A DNA stretch of 64,000 bases from Abelmoschus esculentus (taxonomy: Eukaryota > Streptophyta > Magnoliopsida > Malvales > Malvaceae): NCBI GenBank assembly GCA_035048815.1, contig JAUCBN010000055.1, positions 2,239,501 to 2,303,500 on the forward strand, given 5' to 3'. Made by a program: the position numbers and the translations under genes. Below, piece after piece: positions 10,725-23,422 of this stretch; within the stretch, counting starts at the first letter, position 1, and each line of letters starts with the position of its first letter. Below the pieces are notes generated by a model that was not told the origin of the DNA, ran no database searches, and was given only the letters and a program-made list of their open reading frames with translations.

Positions 10725-11716
10725 ATGAAGAGATCCAGAAGCTCAGATTCTTTGGATGTTTTGATGTCAATCTGCCCAACTTCAGGTCTAATAAAACAAA
10801 CCCAGATTTTATTACAGAACAACAGTCTTTTGATGTTCTGCAGGTGTTGATTCTGTTTTGATTTTGATACAGATGAACACAGTCAGGAGTTTCAGTCGAT
10901 GTTAGATGGGTTAGATGAAGATGGTTGTTTCGAAGAATTAACGGTCGGTCATGGCGGTGACGGCGGCGGGGGGAAGAAGAGACGATTAAGTGTAGGTCAA
11001 GTGAAGGCATTGGAGAAGAATTTCGAAGTTGAAAACAAACTCGAACCCGACAGGAAAACGAAACTCGCACAAGAACTCGGCTTGCAACCGCGACAAGTTG
11101 CTGTCTGGTTCCAGAACCGTCGTGCCAGATGGAAAACCAAGCAATTGGAAAGAGATTACGGCGTTCTAAAAACCAGTTATGAATCTCTTAAGCTCAATTA
11201 CAATACCCTCCGCCATGAAAATGAAGCTCTTCTCAAACAGGTAAAAATTTGATAATAATCGATTCGTTTATCATGGTAAGGCGTAAGCTTAGGAATCTCT
11301 GGGTTTGAAGTTTAAACTTTAAAGGTCTTAAAATGGTGCAGATTAATGAGCTGAAGGCGGAGCTTAATGAACCGCCGCCGGTTTCACCATTGGATACCTC
11401 ATCGGAGCCGGCGCAGTTGAACTGCGGCAGTGGATCGGTTGATGGTGACGACACTGTTTTCCCCGACTTGAAAGACGGGTCGTCAGATAGTGATTCAAGT
11501 GCTATCTTGAATGAAGACAACAACAACAATGTCGGATGTGTCAGCCCGAGCAACAGGGCGGCGTGTTCTTCGCCGTCGTCCATGAGCAGCTGCTTCCAAT
11601 TTTTTAAAACAACTTATGTTGAGATGGAAGATCATGATTTCATCAGTAGTACGGCGGATGAAGTTTGTAATTTTTTTTCAGACGAGCAAGCTCCGAGTCT
11701 TCCATGGTGGGTCTGA
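10725..11716 (+). CDS. HD-Zip class I transcription factor (ATHB5/6/16-like)
   Basis: Three exons: 10725-10785, 10873-11240, 11342-11716; 267 residues. The first exon encodes MKRSRSSDSLDVLMSICPTS, a conserved N-terminus of the ATHB5/6/16 clade. The homeodomain spans about residues 53-112 with KALEKNFEVENKLEP and helix-3 WFQNRRARWKTK. The leucine zipper follows directly (about 113-150: LERDYGVLKTSYESL, NEALLKQ) and is split by intron 2. The C-terminal tail has the clade signatures SDSDSSAILNEDN and FFSDEQAPSLPWWV. Family knowledge: these nuclear proteins dimerise, bind CAATNATTG-type sites and act in abscisic acid, light and stress responses; ATHB6 is a negative regulator in ABA signalling. 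The tail is somewhat shorter than in Arabidopsis members (about 290-310 residues). Possible upstream ORFs lie in the leader and a GC-rich direct repeat in the 3' region. Confidence 0.95.
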
Positions 11717-11822
11717 ATATAAAGATATGTAATTATGGGATTTAATGTAGCCAAATGCAAGGAAAATAAGGCAAACTCTCCCAGAACTTTGTATGAAGAA
11801 GAAGAAGCTGAGGGTTGACGTG

Positions 11823-11903
11823 GCGGTGGCTGAGGCGGCAGAAGTTGTCAGCGAATCTGGCGAATAGTCACTGCGGTGGCTGAGGCGGCAGAAGTTGTCA
11901 GCG
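11823..11903 (+). repeat. GC-rich 50-bp-period direct repeat in the HD-Zip 3' region
   Basis: GCGGTGGCTGAGGCGGCAGA and the following 11 bases occur at 11823-11853 and again, identically, at 11873-11903. It is an island of high GC about 100 bases past the HD-Zip stop codon and probably lies in the 3' untranslated region. Confidence 0.8.
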
Positions 11904-12832
11904 GAGTTTTTTTTTTCTTCTGCCGTAAATTGAGAAATCTTAAAAAAATACATTAGAAGGAAAAGTAAATTTTGTACTTCTAACTTTGGTGTCTCATCTG
12001 ATTAGATCAATTAATAGTTATTATATTAAACAGTTTTGATTATTATTTTTTATAAATAAATCAGAAATTTTTGAAATATCTAAAAAAATAAATAATCCTT
12101 AAATTCATAAAAATATTAAATCCAATCATTTTCATCGGTGTTTGTCGCATTTTCGTTGATAGGATGAAGTATTCTCTTATTGTTGGACGACTCACACATC
12201 ATTCATCATCTATTATGTTTTTGTTTATTGTGAATCATTCGAAGATTTTAACATTTACACGTTGTTGGTTAATTTTCGACAATGAAAAGGTGGTATAAAT
12301 AGTCGTGATGGTCTGACAACGAATATGATATATAATGATACGACAATCAACGTTGAATTTAGGTCATATCGAGATTTGAAATTTGGAATATAATGAATTT
12401 TAAATTTTAAGGTTGTTTTGCAAAATTTTGATTTTTTAAATTTTATTTAATTTTAAATATAATTTTAAAATTTTAAGAAGATAACAAGTATCATAAAACT
12501 GAAACTAATGATAAAAATTAATAAACAATAATGATGCAATAACATTAAAAATATTAAATATAATTAAATTTAAAATAAAGTAAACTAAACATTTATCTAA
12601 AATATATATATTTTAAATATTTATTTGAGTGTTAAATCTTAAAAAAATGTAAATATTAAAATACAAAATATAATTAAAGGATTAAATCATAAATAAATCC
12701 CAATTATAAGAAGAAGGAAGGAGAAGAAGAAAAAGTTTATTGTCCTCACCCGGTCCCAGTCGCTTTTCAATTTATGTTTCTTTTCGCAGATGGGTCCCAT
12801 TTTTGTCCATTGCTCTTTTTTATGCTGATATT

Positions 12833-13347
12833 TAGGGAGAGTAAAACTCGACTCGATTTAAAAAAATTGAATAATTTAACTCGATTTGAGGTAAAAAAAT
12901 TTGACTTGATTTGAAACTTCATAGATTCGACTCGATTCAAAAAATTTCAAATAAAGTTCAAGTTGTAAAAAAGAATTTGAATAACTCGAAATTTTTAATA
13001 ATTAAATGATTAATTTTTAAGTTTGAGACGAGTCTATCAATTTTTTATGATATATATACAATGTTATATAAAAATATAAATAAATATCGCTACATATGAA
13101 AGCATATATATATATATATCTTATATGATTAGAGAAAGTCGTTTAAATTAAAATTAAATCATACTATAACATGATAAATAATTATAATTAAATATTTATA
13201 GGAACTCAAAAACTCAACTCGAATTTCTTAAACTCGACTTGAACCGAAAAATTTTCAAATAAAATTTGAGTTGTAAAATATGACTCGTCAACTCGAATAA
13301 CTTGAAATTTTTTGAATCGATTCGATCCGATCGAATACTTACCCCTA
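12833..13347. mobile_element. hAT-like MITE, GACTCGA family
   Basis: A 515-bp element with ends TAGGGAGAGTAA and ATACTTACCCCTA and a TCGA-rich, internally palindromic body. It is flanked by 8-bp direct repeats CTGATATT (12825-12832) and CCGATATT (13348-13355), matching at 7 of 8 positions. TAGGG ends with an 8-bp duplication suggest the hAT superfamily. Relatives: 32380-32881 and, decayed, 54410-54840. Confidence 0.75.
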
Positions 13348-15127
13348 CCGATATTACTTAGAGAAGGGCATGTGATGTGGGTCCCTCCCTTTTTCATCAA
13401 CGGTCACAATCAACTTAAAGATCAAAGCCGGAAGACATTAGGAAATAGGAATAACATGTTTAATCAATTGTTTTAGTCGTTTGATTGATGACAAATCATT
13501 TACTGCATCTTTTATTTAAATTTAGGATTAATTATAAAATAGGTATTAAAATTATATTTTTATAATAAGTGATTAATTTTTTTTTACAATAATTATTTAA
13601 TATTTTTTAGAATAAAGTTTTATTTTTTATTATTATTTTAAAGTAATATGATTAAAATTTGATACATATTTTTATTTTGTTTTATTTTTTAAAAGATCTA
13701 AAACTTCTCAAAATTTTAAAATAATCTCAAATTCAAACACCCAAATTCTAAAATTAGAGCTGTTATCGTTGTCAATAGCATAGTCGGACCTCACTATCGT
13801 TTTTATCAAAGTTATTCTTTATTTCTCTCAATCATCCATCATCAATAATCGAAAAAAGACATGCCAAATTAATGTTGAACTGTTGGAGTTTTTAAATTCG
13901 TCATCCGATGATGATAATAACGTCAATTTTGGCTTTGAGTTTTAGGAAATTTTGGAGTTGTTTTGTAATTTATAAAAAATTTGAGATATTTTAATTTATT
14001 TATTTATAATGTATTTTTAAAATTATAATCATATATCACATTATAATTGATTGATAATTTTTTCGACAAATTAATTTTAAAACGTAAAAAATAAAATAGT
14101 TTAAGCATCTATAAAAAAATAAAAATAATTTAAATACTTGAAAATAAAAATACAATAGTTTAAATACATATTTTTAATAATAAGTCAATTTTAAATACAA
14201 TTAATTTCATAATAGTTTATTAATTTTTAAATTATAAAACAAACATGTGTAGTATTATTTTTTAATTATTTAATTGATCTGAAAATTTAATTTTATTAAT
14301 TTTTTAGGTCTGAGTGACGTGGAAGAACGTACAACCATTGATATTTGATACCGACATCACGTGGTTGATGGATTCGGAAAGTTGATTGAGACGTCGCCGT
14401 TTAAGACAAAGGACTCACGACAACAACAATCAATTTTTTTCTTCCGTTTTCTTTGACCTCTAACCCCCACAAAAAAATAAAAATATTATTCTTATATATT
14501 TTTAATAAATTTTAAATCTATTTTTAATTTTAGTTAGTGATAAAAGAATATATAATATTGTTACTAAATTTATTATCACTATTAATATAACATTAAGTGA
14601 ATTTAGAAAACAAAATTAAAGTTTTAGTTTGTATGTTGTTTTATTAATTAAAAAAATAAGAGTGTTTGAAGTCTTTGAATTTGTAAATAATCTCGCAGAA
14701 ATCTAAATTAATTGAAAATTTATTAATTTGAACAGGACAAAAAATATCGAGATCATTATCGTTAAATTATTAAATCGTGTTTATAATTTTTTGTTAAATT
14801 AAAACCGAACCAGATTTTTTTTTGTTTAAAAGTATTAAACCACGTTCATAATTATTTTTTTAATTACTGATAACCCTATACTAGAAATTCTTGTGAAATT
14901 GAAGTACCAACCATTTGTTATTGTTTTTTTGTGTTCATTTTAGTAACCAACTAGTCTTGTTCCAAACCAACCAGTATCCATGTGTTGTCTGTAGCTGTAA
15001 TAATTTGGTAATCTCCAACTGGAATTAAGTTTGGGTTTTGTGTCGGTTGTTACATTTACCCAACGCCAACCATGTGAAACACTTCTAGAATGTCGGTTCA
15101 TCAACTCAGAAGTCAGATCATAGGGTT

Positions 15128-15632
15128 TAGGGGTGGGAAAAAAACCCAATTATTTGATTTTGGTCCCGGATCTGATTAGACACGATAGAATTTTATCTGG
15201 TATTAATATTGGTGGAATCGGGATTGGATCTAAATTTTAAGTCTCAGTCATAATCGAGATCAGGGCTGGATCTTGATTTTTTTTACACAGTACCCGGTGA
15301 GTACTCAGTAGAACCGAGACCAATATGAAATATTCGGTCTTGGTTTTCTTTTGTTTATTTTTCGTATCAAACTTTCTTTTTACGTATGAATATTATGAGT
15401 ATGATTATTTTTAAAATCTTAATTTTCAAGTCTACTATATTCTAATTTTATTATTTAATATTATTATTGGTGGTTGAATTTTTTTCCTTCTTCAATTACT
15501 CAAAAAAATTAAAAATAAATTAATTGATCGAGTACCCGGTATTAAAACCGATTCTTAAATTTATAATCTGATGTAACCAAGACCGAGACTGATTCTTATT
15601 TTTAGGAACCGATACCCGATCTTACCCGCCCG
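15128..15632. mobile_element. hAT-like MITE remnant, GGTCC/ACCCG type
   Basis: It starts TAGGGGTGGGAAAA and ends near CTTACCCGCCC, with palindromic GGTCTCGG / CCGAGACC blocks inside. The look is that of the TAGGGGTG-ended MITEs, but no target-site duplication was found, so the limits are approximate. Confidence 0.5.
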
Positions 15633-17120
15633 GGGGAAAGAACAGTTTAAATTAATTACTAGAAATTTCTGTCGCAATTGTATGGGTTAAACAAATGTGG
15701 CAATTGTCGGGTTAAATAAATTAATCATGTATATAAAAAATTTATAAAAATTAAACATAATCTAAAAAGTCAAAAAATATTATATTTAATCTTAAAAAAA
15801 AGTCTACGTGCTTTTTTATTTTGGTGTTCTAAAAAAAATATACGATTTAACAAACTCATTTGCTTTATTCGAATAGAAGAGATTAAAAAAATTATATGCT
15901 CTAACCCTAAACAAAATTATCTATTTGTAAGAAACTAAAAACCCTAGTTCGAAATACTCAAACTTTACAAACTTTTAAAATATTTAATTATTTCTTAAAT
16001 ATCTCTGGTATAATTTTTTTAATAAAATTAATTACTAGATTTTGAATGCAAGTTAATTGTTGAGGAATATAGGATGGAAAAATGAAAAAAAAAATGGAAG
16101 AGAGTCATGTTTGGATGAAAGGAAAAGAGAGAAAATGAGAGGGAAAGAGAAAATAGAGTAAAAAATATATATTTTTAAAATATAGCATTTTATTTCAGCT
16201 ATTTTTAATAGCGGTTGATCACGCTAATAATATTAAAAGCAAATTAAAATTTTAATGATTATATTAAAAGTTTTAAAAGTTCGGTGATTTTATTAAAAGT
16301 ACTTTAAAATTTAAATCATAAATTTTAAAACATAAATAAGACTTAAAATTGAATTAAAATATCTATTAACCCGACTTTTTATTAAGAGTCGGACAATTTA
16401 AATTGTTCTTATATTGTCTATAAATATATAGTGAATGCAAGAGAAAGAACCTTTCGTATTATACCTTTGAAAAAAATTCTTGTTAGTTTTTTCCAAAAAC
16501 GATATTACGTACGCAGACACGTGTTATCACGAGTCAAATGGACGGCATCGATAGTATACGAGGGACTCTTTTATTTTCTATTACTCAATAAGAGAGTGGA
16601 GGAATATCTCAATAAATACTCATTTTAAAGGGCATTTATTCTCTATATGAAATTCGAGCATTATCTACGGATTTTATATTAGATTCAGACATTTTAACTG
16701 CACCAGTGACTCTGCCTAACTTTCCTGCCTAAATTACTACACTTTCATCATAATTTTTGTCCATTTAGAGATACAAGACCACTCCTTGTCTCATTATGTT
16801 GGAGAGATTATATACGGAAGAAAAAAACAAAATATTTAAATTAATTATAAAAAATAAATATGTATTGCTGTTTAAAAGATCAATTATATTAAATTTATAT
16901 ATTAATTAATTTAAATCAAATATTACAAAAATTTATTACGAGAATAACATTTTTAACTTAATTTTTTGATGCAACAGTGTTACAATAATTTTCTCAATAC
17001 AAATATCGAGATTTGAACTCTCACACAAAGTATAGAAAATTTTCCAATTTAAATTCAAGCGTTTTATATTATTATCAAAAAGTGCTTTTAAAAAAGATAA
17101 ATGATCATTTTAGATATGAT

Positions 17121-17468
17121 TAGGGATGGTAACGAGCGGGGTTTTGGTCGCCTTGCCCTGATGTTAATATATTTTTCCTCTGACCTGAAATAATAAAATC
17201 TATAAACCAACTTCGACTTGATCCTGATATATTAATAAAAAAACTGACTAGATCTAACCTGACCAAAAAAAATTAATAAAAATATTAAATATCATATATA
17301 AAAATATATAAATATATCGGGTCGGAAAATTTTTACCCAAACTCAATCTTGACTCCGGTTCGACTTTATTTTTCTAATAACCGAGCCGACCCCATTTTTT
17401 TAGACAAAAAACTCGCCTCATGGAATTGGATTAGAACCCGACAAAGTTAGATCAAATTATCATCCCTA
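17121..17468. mobile_element. hAT-like MITE with 8-bp target-site duplication
   Basis: A 348-bp element with ends TAGGGATGGTAACGAG and AAATTATCATCCCTA. Flanks are GATATGAT (17113-17120) and AATATGAT (17469-17476), 7 of 8 identical. The interior is non-coding. Confidence 0.8.
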
Positions 17469-17770
17469 AATATGATATTGTAAGTTAAAAAATATATTAT
17501 CATATATAAAATATTTTAACTTAAATTATAATGAAGTATAAAAATATTTTTTAATAAATAAATATTTTTTAATAAATATATATGTTTTTCATGGAAATAT
17601 ATAAATTTTAAAATATTTTTAACTAAAATTGTGATAGAGAAAAGTAAAATTTGTAAATTAAAAAAATATTAAACATATAATTAAGTTTTGGTAAAAAAAA
17701 TTATGTTTACGAAATTATAATCTAAACATATCATCGATAGTAATTTTTTTTAAATTATTAGTTTTTATGT

Positions 17771-17910
17771 CGTTAATTATAATGGTTATAACATTATCTG
17801 TTCTAAAATATACTCTCAATCATTAAACATTGATCATTCAATCGTGTTCGAATCTGTAAAATCCAAAAACATTAACTGTTCCTTTAATCATTGAGGTAAG
17901 ATGTTTCGTA
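17771..17910 (-). mobile_element. SINE-like element, copy B
   Basis: On the minus strand it shares with copy A the A-box-like CCTCAATGATTAAAGG, a weaker B-box region (ATTCGAACACG) and the shared AATGATTGAGAGTATATTTT body. It is slightly shorter, having lost part of the middle. Confidence 0.5.
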
Positions 17911-18706
17911 CAAAACTTTTAAATAATAAAGGTTAAATTCATTAAATTATTTTTAATTACAACCAAATTAATAATATGTACATGTTTTAGAAATTAGAAA
18001 TATTATTATACTAGACCATGTCACAATCATTGTTAACAATCAAAATTAATGGACGATAATTAAAATAAAAAATATATAATCTTAATGATTAATTTTATAA
18101 AAATAATAGTTTGATGAATAAAATAAAAAATAATAATAATTTGATGATCAATGATGTAATTAAACACATATATTATTATTAACAATAATTATTAATATTA
18201 TTATAGCTCAAACCTAGTATAATGTATTGTATTTGATTTTAAATTTAGATAAATTTATTTATATTAATAAATTAAATCATTTAAATTCAAATCATTTAAA
18301 TATAACACATCATCTTTTATCATTAAAAAAAAAATTATATTATTATTATGCATAGACCATTTTGCTTAAGTGGTTTTGATATTAATTATTATATTAATTA
18401 TATTTTTAATTAATGTTCTAATAAATTAATTAGAGAAGGTACAGCGTCTGGTGGTTGCCGTCACCGTGCACGGTTTTAAAATTACAAGTACATGCCCATA
18501 ATATTTGTGCACTTGTTTTCAAATTTCAACCATTTTTTTAATTGGCACGACATTTCGAATCCCATATTAAATAATTAATCTCTTTGCTATAAATATATAA
18601 ATAAATTAACGCTCTAGTAGATACCTTAAGTAAAGATATTCATTGTTAGATATCGGATCGGATTAAATTTAATTTTTAGATATTTATTTTTTTAGATCGA
18701 AGATAT

Positions 18707-19460
18707 TAAGGATGAGATTTTATCCGGTCCGATCGGGTCCGATTGTTTGCTGAAAAAATTGTGTTTGGTTTGGGTCAGGTGATTTTTTTTTAAAGTGACA
18801 TCAGGTTCGGTCGTTTTTAGGGTGTAAAATATCCAACCCGACTCGAGACTAAATATGTAATTTTTTATAATTTTTTTAGAGATGTTTATAAAAATGGTCC
18901 TCTATCTATATACTCCCTCTGTCCCAAAAATATTGTCCTTTATCGACTTTTTTGGGGTCAAAACTTTTTGAACTTTGACTAATAATTATTTAAAATCTAT
19001 TATTAATAAAAATGTGAAAAAATATATTTTAGAAACCTCTAATAGGAGTAGATTTCAAATATATATTTTATAAAATTTAATTATTTCAAATATTTAATAT
19101 AATTATAGTCAAAGTTTAGAAAATTTGACTTTCAAAAAGTCAATAAGAGACATTATTTGTGGGACAGATGGAGTATTTTTTATAATTAGATCCTTAAAAT
19201 TAATTTTTTATTTATTATTTAGTCCTTAAAATTATATTTTTTATAATTATATCCCTAAAATTATTTTGTTTACAATTTAGTCCCTAAATTTTTTTCTATA
19301 GTTCGGGTCGGGTCAGAGTTGGGTTTAAGGTATTTATTTTCAGGGTCGGGTCGATTTTTTGAAAAAATATTTGAGTCGTGTCAGAGTCGAGTTTAGGGTA
19401 TTTATGTTCGGATCTGATTCTAGTAGACCGAAAATCCAACCTGACCCGTGCCCTTCTCTA
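18707..19460. mobile_element. hAT-like MITE, GGGTCGGGTC family, carrying a Stowaway insertion
   Basis: The left end is TAAGGATGAGATTTTATCCG and the right end CCCGTGCCCTTCTCTA. Flanks GAAGATAT (18699-18706) and GATGATAT (19461-19468) match at 7 of 8. It is 754 bp, about 491 bp without the nested 18913-19173 element, close to its inverted relative at 50662-51167 (506 bp). Confidence 0.8.
18913..19173. mobile_element. Stowaway-like MITE (Tc1/mariner type), nested
   Basis: A 261-bp element with terminal inverted repeats CTCCCTCTGTCCCA and TGGGACAGATGGAG, flanked by TA on both sides (18911-18912 and 19174-19175). CTCCCTCCGTCCC ends with TA duplication are typical of Stowaway MITEs. The related host element at 50662-51167 lacks it and shows the empty site. 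Confidence 0.9.
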
Positions 19461-19604
19461 GATGATATAATATCCATATCCAATCAAAAAAAGCACAAAT
19501 TTATTCAAACACAATAAAATGTGAACAGAATCATCCATTTACGATATCATATATGTAACAAAGATTAAAAAAAAAAAAGCACAACTTTATTCAAAACTGA
19601 ACCC

Positions 19605-20054
19605 TTAGGAAACCTTATTCACTCTTCCAATCCATCTCATACTCTTTGAATGTCTTAAAACATCTTTGTTCTTCCCTTTAAAACGAACCAACTTTGACCA
19701 AAACCCTGTCTCCTTCTTCCCATCTTTAACCTCTTTATCTTCATCCTCCTCCTCCAAGTTTCTGGGTACGAAACCAATTGATCTACTCTTCTTTACACCA
19801 ATTTTTACCGTGAAAATCGAAGACGACGGCGATCCTCCGGTTCCCACCTGATCCATATAACCAGTTCTTGATGGAGAGACGGAAATCGAAGACAAAACTG
19901 AATCATACTCGAAGTCGGACATAGAAGTATGTTTGTATGAACCAATCCAACTAAGACTCCATAATCTTTCTCTCAGACAAGAAGGGCAAACTCCTTGCTT
20001 ACCATGGTGATCGGAGTGAATCTTGCAGCCATGGACGGATTCAGAGAAACCCAT
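19605..20054 (-). CDS. Small CPxCLRERL-motif protein, plant-specific
   Basis: A single exon for 149 residues. I start it at the ATG at 20054 (MGFSESVHGCKIH). An in-frame GTG six bases earlier is not needed. The N-terminus has a C-x2-H ... GVCPSCLRERLWSL motif that looks metal-binding and resembles the start of OCTOPUS/DUF740-type and related small plant proteins. The middle is serine-rich, and the C-terminal half is basic with KKSRSIGF, an acidic EEEDEDKE stretch, and FWSKLVRFKGKNK. No signal peptide or membrane segment is seen. A TATA box lies about 80 bases upstream. Function is unknown; membership of the DUF740 family proper is uncertain because the protein is much shorter than OCTOPUS. 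Confidence 0.8.
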   Translation of the reverse strand: MGFSESVHGCKIHSDHHGKQGVCPSCLRERLWSLSWIGSYKHTSMSDFEYDSVLSSISVSPSRTGYMDQVGTGGSPSSSIFTVKIGVKKSRSIGFVPRNLEEEDEDKEVKDGKKETGFWSKLVRFKGKNKDVLRHSKSMRWIGRVNKVS

Positions 20055-20131
20055 AAGCACAGTTTTTTTTTTTTTGTACTAAATTCTCAAATTCTCTTCA
20101 TTTTTTTGCCTTGTTATGCACGTTAATGTTA

Positions 20132-20138
20132 TTATATA
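20132..20138 (-). promoter_or_regulatory. TATA box of the CPxCLRERL gene
   Basis: On the minus strand TATATAA lies 78-84 bases above the ATG at 20054, in the context CTCTATATAATAAC. This would put the transcription start near 20100 and give a leader of about 50 bases. Confidence 0.6.
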
Positions 20139-20910
20139 GAGGAACAAGTTGGTGATAAACAAATAAATGTTTTTGTTTCCGTTACATGTACGTGTGATTG
20201 CGTGGATCACTGTCTCGTCCATCACCGTAGGATCATGTGAAAGATCGGTAGAGACCCAAATGCTTGACTATAACAGACTGTGATGGTAGCTTTCCTACCC
20301 ACACGTGCAATGGAGATTGGGACAAAAAAGGCTTTTGAAGTTGTAATAATGTGAATTATAAAAGTAAAATGGTCCTTTAACGGTACTTAGCGGCTCGTGA
20401 GTTGTTTGAACTTGATTCGTTTAAAATTCGATAAATATTTGATTTGGATTAGCTTGATTTGAACTTGAATTCGACTCGATAAATTCGCGAGCAGCTCGTT
20501 AATTTTTTAAAATACTTTTTAATAATTACTTTAAAATAATTTCATTCAAAAAATAAATTTAAATAATAATTATTAATGTGTGAATTGTTACTTTAATTTT
20601 AATATGCTTGTTTGGTGTATTTATGAAATGTTACTTTTGAATTTAGACTTTAAAAATGTATTATACAGTCTTTTTGATATTTTTGTTAAATTTGTTAATT
20701 TAAGTTAATATTAAGTCTCATATGAATTATTAAATTTTATTTTTAGTTAAAAATAAGGTAAGTTTTTTAATGAGCTTAACGAGTAACGAGTCGAGTTGAG
20801 CAACAAAATATTTTAACGAGCACGAATTGAGCACAATTTTAACGAGCTTAACGAGCAAAGAATCGAGTTGAACAATAAAATTTTTTAATAAACACGAATT
20901 GAACAATATC

Positions 20911-23417
20911 TGTAACACCTTATTTTTAACTTAAGGAGCACGGCAGGTTAAAAATGTTGCTTTTAAAACTTTTATGTCAAGTAATTGTAAAAAGTGATTT
21001 AAAACCAAATTTGTAAACCAAAAGATAAAAATACAGTTAAAAGTAAATATTTTGATATAAAATTAATAGGTTTAAATAACTGATTCTATGCATGAGGTTT
21101 AAATACATCTCAATTCCTAATAATCCCCAAAAAAAGTTTGTAAATAAACGTACTAAAATTGGTAATAAACTGTATCCGAGTGAGATCTCCGAGTACCAAC
21201 TTCTAGGGCCAGATATCTGAAAAAAAAACTAAAAGAATGAGCTATAAAGCCCAGTGTGTCTCTAAAGTGCAGACAAACATCACGATATCACTCAGTTCAC
21301 AATCACAGATATAATATATATATATATATTCACAGTAAATAACACAATGAGTGATGAATGCAATGTCACAAAGCATGTAATCCCATACTCCAAACGCCAA
21401 TCACAGTGGTGGCAAAGCCAACCGGTCACAATGGAGGTAGTTCCCCAGAACCCCTCACCCCTTATTTCGCCAAACACAGTTGTGGTAAAACCACCTTCCT
21501 CCGTAAAATCCACCCCATGCACATGTAATGCAATCAATGTTAATGATCTCAAATGTCTCATCACATATAATCGTATAGAATACGAAACACACAATTCAGA
21601 TAATCTGATCATAGTATCACAAGGAATCTCATGATCACAGTATCACAATAAACAGTTAATCACAAAACACAAATCTAACACTGAAAGAGAACACACATTT
21701 AAATTCATTTAACAAAAGGACATAAAGAACCACACCTTTAACACAAGAAGAAAACACACATTTGAATTCATTTGTCAATAGCACAGAAAGGAACCCACAT
21801 TTAACGCAAGAAAAGAGAACACATTTAACACAAGAAAAAAACACACATTTAAATTCATTTAACAATAGCACAAAAAGAAATACACATTCAACACAATAAG
21901 AAATAGATTAAATCTAGGAAGTTAACGTTAAAAACTTTACCCTCAAAATCAATTTAATTTATATTATTTCATAATAATTGTAAAATATTTAATTACTTAA
22001 TAATTTATCAAAACAAAAGTTAAAAATTATAACTAAAAATTGGTAATTTAAGAAGAGTTAAAATTCCTAAAATAAATTATCTCATAAACTTATTAAAATT
22101 AACATTATAGTCTGATGGTTCAAATAAAATATCCGAATATAAGAAAAATATTTATGTATATTGAAAATAACCTTAATTCCCAAATATATTAAAGTTTCTA
22201 AAATAGTAATAATAATTTGAACAAGTAAAAGTTAGTTTTATATTGAATAATAAAATAACCATATAAAATATGAAATTCTTCAAGTACCGAATTGTCTAAA
22301 ATTCAAAGATTTGTAAGAGGAAACTAAGATGAAATAACCTAAAAAACTTAGTGTATCTCTAAGGTGTAGATAAAAACAATAAAACATAGTTTATAAAATT
22401 AAGAGTAATATTTTAGAAAATAATGCAAAACAAGTTGCATGAATGACGTTATAATTTATCCAATCTCAATCTTAATCCTAAATCATAATTTATCCGAAAA
22501 CACAATTTTATAGGGTTTAATATCATAATTACTCATAAAAGTATAAGATCTCAAAATCCGAAAAGTTTTATATATTTCTTAAATCACAATGACACGTAAG
22601 CACGAAAACACAAATATGCAATCAAAGACACAATACAGAAATTTACACATGTCAGCAAAACACGAATATTTTTCAAACATAAAATATTAAGCATGTCACA
22701 AAAAAAACATATTTTTTTTGAAAAACAAAACAAAACAAAACAAATGTAGCACCAGTAAGAGAACACACCTTAACCAAAGCGACTCAAATTACTGAATAAC
22801 ATGGTTTTGAACTCGACGGAAATAAAGAGTGAGAACAAAAGGCTTTAGAGAATCTTAATAGAAGAAAATAATGTAGGGTTTTCTCTTTGATCATAATATG
22901 TATTTATAGAGAAAAATAATTGATTACAACTTGAATTAGAATTCTATTAAACCATAAAAAAGTTAATAAAAATAATAATAAAAAAAAGATTATAGAATCT
23001 TAAAAGGATTTTCCTTCTTCGAAAGTAACTTCAAATAATATATATAATATTAAACAAAGAGTTTTGATAAAACAATAATTAAAATAAAATAATATTTTTA
23101 ATAAAAAGATTGATTGTAGATAAACTATTAATAAAAAATAATTATTAATCTCAGTAAAAATAAAATTCAATTTAAAAGCAAATTAGTTATCTAAAAGTCA
23201 TCAAATCACTTTTAACTTTTAATCTTTAAATTCACATTTAAAATTTTTAAAACTTTATAATCTTATCTCAAAAAATTTTCTTTAAATTTAGAAAATCAAT
23301 TAAAAAAAACTCAAATAAATTAGGGTTTCAGAAATTGGGAATATAAAAATTAAGATTTTTATTTAAAGATTTCAAAATTAGGGTTTTAAAATTAAGAATA
23401 ATTTTTGGGATATTACA
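20911..23417. mobile_element. Probable solo LTR of a retrotransposon (about 2.5 kb)
   Basis: It begins TGTAACACCTTATTTTTAAC and ends TTTTTGGGATATTACA, the TG...CA ends usual for plant Gypsy LTRs of the TGTAACACC type. Flanks are ATATC (20906-20910) and ATACC (23418-23422), 4 of 5 identical. There is no gag-pol sequence and no second LTR, so a solo LTR is the simplest reading. It interrupts a GAGC-rich MITE-like sequence (about 20390-20910, resuming at 23418). Within 21680-21900 there are about three imperfect copies of a 60-70-base unit around CACACATTTAAATTCATTTA. Open frames at 21292-21871 are LTR sequence, not genes. Confidence 0.7.
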
Positions 23418-23422
23418 ATACC

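Larger units (their letters stand above)
11717..19604. other. Long gene-free region rich in MITEs
   Basis: Apart from the mobile elements listed separately, the region is AT-rich. Open frames at 13206-13400, 14940-15149 and 16431-16628 match nothing I recognise and lie in or beside repeats. Between 11940 and 12820, 13350 and 15120, and 15650 and 17110 I see only AT-rich sequence with decayed repeats. Confidence 0.65.

Noticed and set aside
14940..15149. 69-codon minus-strand frame (SRSVSHGWRWVNVTTDTKPK)
   Set aside because: It matches no family I know, has no promoter or splice context, and overlaps the start of a MITE remnant.
21292..21871. Frames of 71-106 codons in the 20.9-23.4 kb region
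   Set aside because: They lie inside a sequence with LTR ends and include tandem repeats; the hydrophobic minus-strand frame reflects CACA-type repeats, not a gene.
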